Of a stretch of 64,000 nucleotides of DNA, positions 38,299-45,490 are shown in pieces. The notes beneath the pieces are model-generated. The model saw only the letters and a program-made list of their open reading frames with translations. It made no database searches and was not told the origin of the DNA. The number at the start of each line of letters is the position of its first letter. Positions within the stretch are counted from its first letter, which is position 1. Source of the stretch: Qingshengfaniella alkalisoli (GTDB taxonomy: Bacteria; Pseudomonadota; Alphaproteobacteria; Rhodobacterales; Rhodobacteraceae); NCBI RefSeq assembly GCF_007855645.1, contig NZ_CP042261.1, positions 2,003,501 through 2,067,500 of the forward strand. Direction: 5' to 3'. The position numbers and the translations under genes were made by a program.

Positions 38299-38895
38299 AT
38301 GCCCGCGAAACAGCCCCGCGCCTGGCAAAGAATGCTCTCTGGCCGCAGGTTGGACCTGCTGGACCCGACGCCGATGGATATCGAGATCGAAGACATCGCA
38401 CATGGCCTTGCCTTCGTCGCGCGGTGGAACGGGCAGACCAACGGCGATTTCGCCTATTCTGTGGCGGAACATTCGCTTCTGGTGGAAACGCTCTATGGGC
38501 GGCTCTATCCCGATGCGCCGGCAAAGTGGCGGTTGGCTGCACTGCTGCATGATGCGCCGGAATATGTGATCGGGGACATGATTTCGCCCGTGAAGTCCGC
38601 AATCGGGCCGAGCTACACGGAGCTGGACACGCGGCTTGCCGCGGCGATCCATTTGCGCTTCGGCCTGCCCGCGACGCTACCCAAAACCATCAAGCAGGGA
38701 ATCAAGCGGGCGGACCGGATCTCGGCCTGGCTGGAAGCCACGCGCATCGCCGGGTTCTCAGAGACGGAATCGACGCGCTTCTTCGGACGGCCCAAGCCGG
38801 AACATATTGACGGGCTGGATGTGCTGCTACGTCCACCGCTTGAGACGCGCGAGGATTTCACCACCCGCCACGACGCCTTGCTAAAAGAGTGCTAG
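38299..38895 (+). CDS. HD-domain phosphohydrolase (YfbR-like)
   Basis: 198-residue metal-dependent HD-superfamily phosphohydrolase. DFAYSVAEHSLLVETL supplies His58 and AALLHDAPEYVIGDM the His84-Asp85 pair plus the following Glu. This arrangement resembles 5'-deoxynucleotidase YfbR, though the true substrate is unproven. The ATG at 38299 has GAGGAA before it; the frame is open from 38179. It converges on regA with 3 bp between stops. Confidence 0.85.
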   Translation: MPAKQPRAWQRMLSGRRLDLLDPTPMDIEIEDIAHGLAFVARWNGQTNGDFAYSVAEHSLLVETLYGRLYPDAPAKWRLAALLHDAPEYVIGDMISPVKSAIGPSYTELDTRLAAAIHLRFGLPATLPKTIKQGIKRADRISAWLEATRIAGFSETESTRFFGRPKPEHIDGLDVLLRPPLETREDFTTRHDALLKEC

Positions 38896-38898
38896 CGC

Positions 38899-39450
38899 CT
38901 AGCGCGGGCTGCGCTTGGCCAGTATCCGCTGCAGCGTCCGCCGGTGCATGTTCAGACGACGCGCCGTTTCAGACACGTTGCGATCACACAGTTCGTAAAC
39001 GCGCTGAATATGTTCCCAACGCACACGGTCTGCGGACATAGGGTTATCGGGTGGCTCCGGCAGTTCGCCTTCGGGCGTCAGCAGGGCACGGGTGATGTCA
39101 TCTGCGTCTGCGGGCTTCGACAGGTAATCCGTCGCACCGATTTTCACGGCAGCTACAGCCGTGGCAATCGCACCGTAGCCCGTCAGGACGACAATACGGC
39201 TGTCCGGGCGGCGTTCGCGCAGCACCTCGACCACATCCAGGCCGTTGCCATCACCCAAACGCAGGTCGACCACCGCATAAGCGGGCGGGCGCGCCGTGGC
39301 GATCGCGCGGCCAGCGGCAACGGAGTCGGCGGTTTCAACCTCGAAGCCGCGCTTTTCCATGGCTCGGGCCAGACGGCGCAGAAACGGTTCGTCATCATCG
39401 ACGAGCAAAACTGTCTTGTCCGCTGAGGTCACTTGCATTGCGTCCGCCAT
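38899..39450 (-). CDS. regA: Redox response regulator RegA/PrrA/ActR
   Basis: 183-residue response regulator of the RegB/RegA two-component system, controlling respiratory, carbon and, in phototrophs, photosynthesis genes. The receiver domain has the acidic pocket LLVDDDEPF, phospho-acceptor Asp62 (YAVVDLRLGDG), Thr in VVLTGYG and Lys in DYLSKPAD. A short linker rich in Pro leads to the Fis-type helix-turn-helix NVSETARRLNMHRRTLQRIL. Start has AAGGA six bases upstream. It lies behind senC, as in other reg loci. Confidence 0.95.
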   Translation of the reverse strand: MADAMQVTSADKTVLLVDDDEPFLRRLARAMEKRGFEVETADSVAAGRAIATARPPAYAVVDLRLGDGNGLDVVEVLRERRPDSRIVVLTGYGAIATAVAAVKIGATDYLSKPADADDITRALLTPEGELPEPPDNPMSADRVRWEHIQRVYELCDRNVSETARRLNMHRRTLQRILAKRSPR

Positions 39451-39531
39451 TTCGCGTCCTTAGCCTGTTCAGATCGGCGTTTATTTAGTCATTGGAGCAG
39501 TTGAGGTCAATTTTCCGGCCATGTGGCGATT

Positions 39532-40143
39532 TTACGCGCCCAGATGACAGGCCGTGCGCTCGGCAATGATTTCGGGGCCTTCGTCGCGACGGAAGAAATC
39601 GACCACACCTTCATCTGGCAGGACCAGATAGGTAAAGGTCGAATGATCGACGAGGTAATATTCATCATCCGCGCTGGACGCCGGGACTTTGTAGTAGGTC
39701 TTGTAAGCCTGGCTGGCAGCTTTCACCTGTTCGGGACTTCCCGTCAGGCCAACCATCTTGTCGGAGAAGTTGGCCGCGAAATCACCCACGACTTCCGGCG
39801 TATCGCGCTGCGGGTCTACGGTGATGAAGACCGGTTTGACGTCGATGCCGCTGTCTTCCAGAAGTACGACGGCTTCGGCGTTGCGGGCGCTGTCGAGCGG
39901 GCAGACGTCCGGACAGAAGGTGTAGCCGAAATAGACGAGCGCCGGTTCGGTGATGACATCCTCGTCAGTCACGGTCTGGCCCGCGCTGTTGACCAGTTCG
40001 AAAGGTCCGCCAATGTCGCCGCCGGCGACCTGCGCGCCGCCACACTGGGCAACCTGATCGCCCTTCAGCATGACATAGGCTGCCGTTCCGCCAACAACCG
40101 CCACAACCGCAGCAATCGCGATCCCCGCATAAAGCCGTGACAT
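39532..40143 (-). CDS. senC: SCO1/SenC/PrrC family copper protein
   Basis: 203-residue membrane-anchored thioredoxin-fold protein that helps build the CuA centre of cytochrome oxidase and is linked to Reg/Prr redox signalling. An N-terminal anchor (AGIAIAAVVAVVGGTAAYVM) precedes the copper site FCPDVCP (Cys77, Cys81) and the distal ligand His167 in YYLVDHSTFTYLV. Start at 40143 follows AAAGGGGACG. It is divergent from regB (94-bp gap) and upstream of regA on the same strand. Confidence 0.93.
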   Translation of the reverse strand: MSRLYAGIAIAAVVAVVGGTAAYVMLKGDQVAQCGGAQVAGGDIGGPFELVNSAGQTVTDEDVITEPALVYFGYTFCPDVCPLDSARNAEAVVLLEDSGIDVKPVFITVDPQRDTPEVVGDFAANFSDKMVGLTGSPEQVKAASQAYKTYYKVPASSADDEYYLVDHSTFTYLVLPDEGVVDFFRRDEGPEIIAERTACHLGA

Positions 40144-40237
40144 TCTCGTCCCCTTTGCAAAATTCGCCGCATGTTCAGAATGCGGCCAATCCTGTATCAG
40201 CGATGGAATGTGAAGACCACAAGGGCAGGCAACACAA

Positions 40238-41611
40238 ATGCATGATCCGACGCTCGACCCTTTAACGCCGGGTGCGCGAAGCCACTGGATACCCCTGCGG
40301 ACGCTGGTTTTGCTGCGCTGGGTGGCCGTCGCGGGACAATTGGCCGCAGTGTTGGTCGCAGAAGGCATTTTTCACCTGCAGCTCGATCTGGCGATCTGTC
40401 TTGGGGCCATCGCAGCGGCCGCACTGGCCAATGTCATTGCGCAATTCGCCTTCCCGCGCGCATATCGGCTTTCGGAACGCGCATCGGCCCTGATGCTGAT
40501 GTTCGATGTGCTGCAGCTTGGGCTGTTGCTGTATCTCACCGGAGGTCTGAACAACCCGTTTGCGCTGCTGATCCTGGTGCCCGTGGCGATTTCCGCGTCG
40601 GCGCTGCATCTGCGATCAACGGTTTCACTGGGCGTGGCAGCCTTCGCGGTGGCCACCTTCGTCGGGCTTGTCTATCGCCCGCTGGTCAGCTCCGACGGGC
40701 TGGACATGACGATGCCGCCCACGCTGCTGCTGGGCTTCTGGGTCGCGATCATCATCGGGCTGGCGTTTCTGGCTATCTATGCACGCAGGGTCAGCATCGA
40801 GATCCATGGCATGTCAGATGCGCTGCTGGCGACACAGCTTGCGCTGGTGCGTGAACAGAAGCTGACGGATCTGGGCGGTGTGGTGGCGGCAGCTGCGCAT
40901 GAGCTCGGCACACCACTTGCCACGATAAAGCTGGTCAGCACGGAACTGGCCAGTGAACTGGAAGACCCCGAACAGGCCGAGGATGCCCGGTTGATCCGCG
41001 ATCAGGCCGACCGCTGCCGCGACATCCTGCAATCCATGGGCCGTGTCGGGAAAGAAGACCGTTTCGTGCGCAGTGCACCACTAGAAACCGTGATATACGA
41101 AGCCGCCGAACCGCACCTCACGCGCGGCGTGTCGATCCAGTTCGACATTTCGCCCGATGAAGGCGCGGACAGTCGGCAGCCCACCATGCCGCGCCAGCCT
41201 GAAATCATTCACGGCATACGAAACCTTGTGCAGAACGCGGTGGATTTCGCCCGCGGCATCGTGCGGGTAGAAGCCCATTGGAACACGGACACCGTGACCG
41301 TGCGAATATCGGACGATGGCAACGGGTTTCCGCCGCATCTGATCGGGCGCCTCGGCGATCCCCTGCTGCGGCGCCGCAAATCCGATGGCGAGCAATCGCA
41401 ACGCCCCGGCTATGAAGGCATGGGGCTGGGTCTGTTCATTGCCAAGACATTGCTGGAACGCAGCGGCGCGCGGCTGTCATTTCGCAACAGCACCGACACG
41501 CCCGAATCCCATGGCGCGATCGTGACAGTGGTTTGGCCAAGACACCGACTGGTGCCGGAACCAGGGTCGAAAGACGATCCGCTGGGAGAAAATCAGCCGA
41601 TAAATACGTAG
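40238..41611 (+). CDS. regB: Redox sensor histidine kinase RegB/PrrB
   Basis: 457-residue membrane histidine kinase. Six hydrophobic helices fill about residues 20-185 and include the ubiquinone-site motif GGLNNPFALLILVP. The H-box AAAHELGTPLATIKL has His221. The redox-active Cys260 lies in DRCRDILQSMGR. The ATPase domain has NLVQNAVDFA and GMGLGLFIAKTLLE. It phosphorylates RegA when the quinone pool and Cys are reduced. It is divergent from senC-regA, the canonical layout. The ribosome-binding site is weak. Confidence 0.95.
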   Translation: MHDPTLDPLTPGARSHWIPLRTLVLLRWVAVAGQLAAVLVAEGIFHLQLDLAICLGAIAAAALANVIAQFAFPRAYRLSERASALMLMFDVLQLGLLLYLTGGLNNPFALLILVPVAISASALHLRSTVSLGVAAFAVATFVGLVYRPLVSSDGLDMTMPPTLLLGFWVAIIIGLAFLAIYARRVSIEIHGMSDALLATQLALVREQKLTDLGGVVAAAAHELGTPLATIKLVSTELASELEDPEQAEDARLIRDQADRCRDILQSMGRVGKEDRFVRSAPLETVIYEAAEPHLTRGVSIQFDISPDEGADSRQPTMPRQPEIIHGIRNLVQNAVDFARGIVRVEAHWNTDTVTVRISDDGNGFPPHLIGRLGDPLLRRRKSDGEQSQRPGYEGMGLGLFIAKTLLERSGARLSFRNSTDTPESHGAIVTVVWPRHRLVPEPGSKDDPLGENQPINT

Positions 41612-41633
41612 TCGGGCAGACCAAATCAGCGCG

Positions 41634-41648
41634 TTTACCGCGTGTTAA
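41634..41648. promoter_or_regulatory. Near-consensus CtrA-type site, TTTA-N7-TTAA
   Basis: One mismatch to TTAA-N7-TTAA, 55 bp before the start of the PAS-domain gene. Binding is inferred from the pattern only, and short degenerate sites arise by chance. Confidence 0.25.
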
Positions 41649-41702
41649 CAATTCTGGCCAAGCGTCGGGAGACAAGCGTCAACTCTCTCAATTGTGGTCG
41701 GA

Positions 41703-43265
41703 ATGTCCAGCTTGCCAGAACTGATACAAATTGGCTTGGTCAGCGTGGCGGCAACGGCCCTGGTGCTTGTTGTGCTGACCCGCAAGGGCAAGGCGGAGGT
41801 GATGTCGTCACCGCTGTTTCTGGGTGCGAGGTCGAAGGAGATCGTGTTCCTGTTCGACGGACCCGTTCTGGCCGATGCCACCCCCCAAGCCCGCGCCCTG
41901 TTACCAGATCAGCCCCCCAACACCAGCGATCTGGAACGGTTTTGCCACGTTTTCGCCCAAAGCTTCAGGGGGATGGAGGATGCCTTGAACCGAAGCGCCG
42001 GGGTCGCAAGGCTGAATGCTTCTGGCGGGCCCACGCTGTCAGGCACGCAGATGGATATCAGCCGCAACGGCACGATCACACGCATCGAATTAACCACGCC
42101 ATCAAGCCCCTCGCTCACCGAGGATGAGGAAGCCGAACCAGCACTGGCGGCAATCAATTCCGAACTCGCGATCCTTCGCAGCATTTCGGAAAGCTTACCC
42201 TGTGTCGTCTGGATTTTGGACCATGACGGGCAGGTCCGTTGGGCCAACACTGCCTATATGCGGCTGGCTGAACGCATGCATGATGCGCAACGATTGTCCG
42301 GCTGGCCGCCGCCGCACATCTTCGAGAAATCCAAACCCACCATCACGGGCATCTTGCCGGAGACGGGCAAGACACGCATCGCGCTGGATGTCCCCGGCGG
42401 CGACACGCCGGTCTGGTTCGACGCGATGGCCATCGCGCGGAATGGCGAGACGCTCTATTTCGCAACTCCGATCGACGATCTGGTCAAGGCCGAAAGCTCG
42501 CTGCGTGAATTCATTCAGACACTGACCAAAACCTTCGCGCAACTGACCATCGGACTGGCGATTTTCGACAGGAAACGCCGCTTGGCCATGTTCAATCCCG
42601 CGCTGATCGACCTGTGCGGCCTGCCCCCGCCACTACTCAGTGGACGCCCGAGCCTGCACGCATTTCTGGATGCGCTGCGTGAACGGCAGCGGATACCGGA
42701 ACCCAAGGATTACCGAGCGTGGCGTGAAAAGATCGCCCAGCTTGAAAGCGCGGCCGACGGTCCCGGATACGAAGAGGCGTGGCACCTTCCGCACGGCCAG
42801 ATCCTGCGCGTCACGGGCCGCCCACATCCCGATGGGGCCGTAGCGTTTCTGTTCGAAGACATCTCCAGCGAGATTTACATGACCCGAAGCTTCCGGGCAG
42901 CACTGGATACAGGACAGGCAGTACTGGACCGCAGCGACGATGCGTTGGTCGTGTTCTCGCGCAGCGGTGCAATCGTGCTGTCGAACAAGGCATATACCAA
43001 ACTTTGGCAAAGCGATCCGGAAACCGACCTGACCGATCAGGGGATCATCAATGCCACGCGGCTGTGGCAGTCACGATGCAATCCCACGCCGATCTGGGGT
43101 GACCTGCGAGAGTTCGTGCTGGACCTGCGCGACCGGCATGATTGGGAAAGCGACATCGAGATGGCGGACGGCAGGAGACTGAACTGCGAGGTCGTTCCCT
43201 TGCCCAATGGTGAAACTCTGGTTCGGTTTGCGGCGCTTCGCTATCCTGCCGCGATTGGCGCTTGA
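41703..43265 (+). CDS. Membrane-anchored multi-PAS-domain protein lacking a kinase domain
   Basis: 520-residue protein with one N-terminal membrane helix (LIQIGLVSVAATALVLVVL), a linker, then three PAS-like regions. These are about 165-265 (CVVWILDHDGQVRWANTAY), about 280-395 (LTIGLAIFDRKRRLAMFNPA) and about 400-515 (LDRSDDALVVFSRSGAIVL). No His-kinase, GGDEF or EAL domain follows, so it must act through partners or have a degenerate output. Start ATG at 41703 or GTG at 41694, neither with a good ribosome-binding site. It lies between regB and tsaE on the same strand. Confidence 0.8.
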   Translation: MSSLPELIQIGLVSVAATALVLVVLTRKGKAEVMSSPLFLGARSKEIVFLFDGPVLADATPQARALLPDQPPNTSDLERFCHVFAQSFRGMEDALNRSAGVARLNASGGPTLSGTQMDISRNGTITRIELTTPSSPSLTEDEEAEPALAAINSELAILRSISESLPCVVWILDHDGQVRWANTAYMRLAERMHDAQRLSGWPPPHIFEKSKPTITGILPETGKTRIALDVPGGDTPVWFDAMAIARNGETLYFATPIDDLVKAESSLREFIQTLTKTFAQLTIGLAIFDRKRRLAMFNPALIDLCGLPPPLLSGRPSLHAFLDALRERQRIPEPKDYRAWREKIAQLESAADGPGYEEAWHLPHGQILRVTGRPHPDGAVAFLFEDISSEIYMTRSFRAALDTGQAVLDRSDDALVVFSRSGAIVLSNKAYTKLWQSDPETDLTDQGIINATRLWQSRCNPTPIWGDLREFVLDLRDRHDWESDIEMADGRRLNCEVVPLPNGETLVRFAALRYPAAIGA

Positions 43266-43296
43266 GAGCCATCTGCGCGCATCGCATAGTCGCGCA

Positions 43297-43803
43297 ATGA
43301 CAATCGCCCTGCCCTTCGATCTGAACCTTGCCTCCGAGGCCGCAACATCAACTTTCGCGCAGGCGCTTGCACCGCTGCTGGGTGTAGGCGATGTGTTGTG
43401 TCTGTCCGGACCGATAGGCGCGGGCAAAAGCCATTTCGCCCGGCAAGTGGTCCGGACGCGGCTGCACGCGGTTGGCAAGGAGGAGGACATCCCCTCGCCT
43501 ACCTTTACCCTGGTTCAGACCTACAAGGCTGGTGCGCTGGAAATCTGGCACGCCGATTTGTATCGGCTGGGGGATGTGCAGGAGATCATCGAACTGGGCC
43601 TCGATGACGCGTTTGAAGACGCATTGTGCTTGATCGAATGGCCCGACCGCCTTGGGGAGGACGTGCCCGACCGCGCACTGCATATCGAGCTTTCCACGCT
43701 GGATACGCCAGATGCACGACGGATGCGGTTGCGATCTGACGCGCCTGAGATATGGAGTGATCGGATCACAGCCGCGCTTGAGGACATGAAAGGCCGAATT
43801 TGA
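43297..43803 (+). CDS. tsaE: tRNA threonylcarbamoyladenosine biosynthesis ATPase TsaE
   Basis: 168-residue P-loop ATPase of the TsaBDE complex making t6A37 in ANN-decoding tRNAs. Walker A is CLSGPIGAGKSHFARQ; SPTFTLVQTYKAG and HADLYRLGDVQEI are the family switch and metal-site motifs. ATG at 43297 is chosen by homology, 31 bp after the PAS gene. Its stop overlaps the TTG start of the downstream kinase by 4 bp. Confidence 0.95.
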   Translation: MTIALPFDLNLASEAATSTFAQALAPLLGVGDVLCLSGPIGAGKSHFARQVVRTRLHAVGKEEDIPSPTFTLVQTYKAGALEIWHADLYRLGDVQEIIELGLDDAFEDALCLIEWPDRLGEDVPDRALHIELSTLDTPDARRMRLRSDAPEIWSDRITAALEDMKGRI

Positions 43804-44801
43804 CTCGCAGCGAAGAAATCGCCCAGTTCCTGCGCGTCGCCGGATGGGAGGACGCGACGCATATCCCGCTTGCCGGCGATGCAGATGCGCGCCGATACAT
43901 CCGACTGAGACGCGGCAACGGTGAAACCGCGATCCTGATGGACGCACCACCTGCGCCCGACGACAGCACCATCAGGTTTGTTCGTATCGACGAGCACCTG
44001 ACGCGTGTGGGACTGTCTGCCCCGGCCATAGCCGCACAGCACCCAGAACGCGGCCTTCTGCTTTTGGAAGATTTCGGCGATGCGCAGTTTGCAGCCGTCA
44101 TGCGGGATGCACCGAGAAAAACGGAAGAGCTGTATCTGGCAGCGGTCGATCTGCTGATCGATCTGTCACGAAAACCCTCGCCCGATCACCTGCCATGCTA
44201 CGACCCCGCAGCTTACCCGCCCCTGATCGCGCCTGTTTGGGACTGGTATCTTGCGCAAGGAAGCGTGGCACCGGATGGTGCAGCGGAACACCTTGTGCAG
44301 GCGCTCGACCCGTTGATGCGCCGCCACTGCCAGACGCAACAGCCCGTTCTGTGCCTGCGCGACTACCATGTCGAAAACCTGATCTGGCTGCCGGAACGCG
44401 GCGACGTTCAACGGGTGGGGTTGCTGGACTTTCAGGACGCCTTCATTGGTCATCCGGCATATGATCTGGTGTCACTGCTGGAGGATGCGCGCCGTGACAC
44501 ATCGCCCGAACTGCGCGAAAGGTTGCTTCGTCATTTCCTGAATGAAACGGGTTTCGACGAAGATTCACTGCGCGTCGCCTGCGCCGTCCTTGCGGCACAG
44601 CGCAATCTACGAATTCTTGGTATTTTCGCACGACTTTCACTGCATGTGGGAAAACCGCGCTACATCGCCCTGATCCCCCGCGTCTGGTCGCATCTGCAAA
44701 ACGATCTGTCCCACCCCGCGCTTGCCCCGTTGCGGGATGCGGTGGCACAGTGGCTGCCGGAGCCTACGCCCGACTATCTGGACCAATTGAGACGCCCATG
44801 A
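43800..44801 (+). CDS. amgK: N-acetylmuramate/N-acetylglucosamine anomeric kinase AmgK
   Basis: 333-residue APH-fold kinase. Motifs are CLRDYHVENLIWLPE (catalytic loop) and GLLDFQDAFIGHPAYDLVSL (metal site). In Pseudomonas, AmgK phosphorylates MurNAc at the anomeric carbon in a cell-wall recycling bypass that avoids de novo UDP-MurNAc synthesis. The assignment rests on this family match plus the immediate murU partner. The start is TTG overlapping the tsaE stop, and its own stop overlaps the murU ATG (ATGA), so the genes are translationally coupled. Confidence 0.9.
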   Translation: MTRSEEIAQFLRVAGWEDATHIPLAGDADARRYIRLRRGNGETAILMDAPPAPDDSTIRFVRIDEHLTRVGLSAPAIAAQHPERGLLLLEDFGDAQFAAVMRDAPRKTEELYLAAVDLLIDLSRKPSPDHLPCYDPAAYPPLIAPVWDWYLAQGSVAPDGAAEHLVQALDPLMRRHCQTQQPVLCLRDYHVENLIWLPERGDVQRVGLLDFQDAFIGHPAYDLVSLLEDARRDTSPELRERLLRHFLNETGFDEDSLRVACAVLAAQRNLRILGIFARLSLHVGKPRYIALIPRVWSHLQNDLSHPALAPLRDAVAQWLPEPTPDYLDQLRRP

Positions 44802-45490
44802 CCGACCGACCGACTGCCGCCATGCTCTACGCCGCCGGTTTTGGCACACGCATGGGAGTCCTGACGAAGGATCAGCCCAAGCCACTGGTCGAGGTCGCGG
44901 GCAAGCCGCTGATGGAACATGCGCTGGCCCTGATCGAGGATGCGGGGATCGCGTGTAAAGTGGTCAACGCTCACTACAAGGCCCAGATGGTTGTCGACTA
45001 CTTCACGGACCGGGATGTCGCGGTATCTGTCGAGGAGCCTGACATCCTCGATACCGGTGGCGGGTTGCGTCACGCGCTGCCGTTGCTGGGCGATGGGCCC
45101 GTCGCGACGCTGAATACCGACGCGATCTGGACTGGCCCTAACCCGATCCGCACGTTGATGAACGCGTGGGACCCGGACCGGATGGATGGGCTGCTGATCC
45201 TTGTGCCGCTGGCGAACGCGGCGGGGCACGCGGGCAAGGGCGATTTCGTGGCGGACACCGCGGGACGACTGACACGCGGCAAGGGTGCCTACATCTATGG
45301 CGGCGCGACGATCATGAAGACCGAAGGGCTACACGAGATCAGTGAAGCCGTCTTTTCCAACAATCTGTACTGGGATCGAATGATCGCGCAAGGTCGCCTG
45401 TTCGGCGCGGTGCATGATGGCGGCTGGTGTGATGTGGGCCGTCCCGAGGGTATCCCGCTGGCCGAGGAGCTTTTGGGGCAGAAAGCATGA
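44798..45490 (+). CDS. murU: N-acetylmuramate alpha-1-phosphate uridylyltransferase MurU
   Basis: 230-residue nucleotidyltransferase converting MurNAc-1-phosphate and UTP to UDP-MurNAc. The NTP motif is MLYAAGFGTRMGVLTKDQPK; Asp in TLNTDAIWTG and GGWCDVGRPEG fit the family. It starts within an ATGA overlap with amgK and ends in an ATGA overlap with addB. Together with AmgK it completes the recycling bypass. Confidence 0.92.
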   Translation: MTDRPTAAMLYAAGFGTRMGVLTKDQPKPLVEVAGKPLMEHALALIEDAGIACKVVNAHYKAQMVVDYFTDRDVAVSVEEPDILDTGGGLRHALPLLGDGPVATLNTDAIWTGPNPIRTLMNAWDPDRMDGLLILVPLANAAGHAGKGDFVADTAGRLTRGKGAYIYGGATIMKTEGLHEISEAVFSNNLYWDRMIAQGRLFGAVHDGGWCDVGRPEGIPLAEELLGQKA

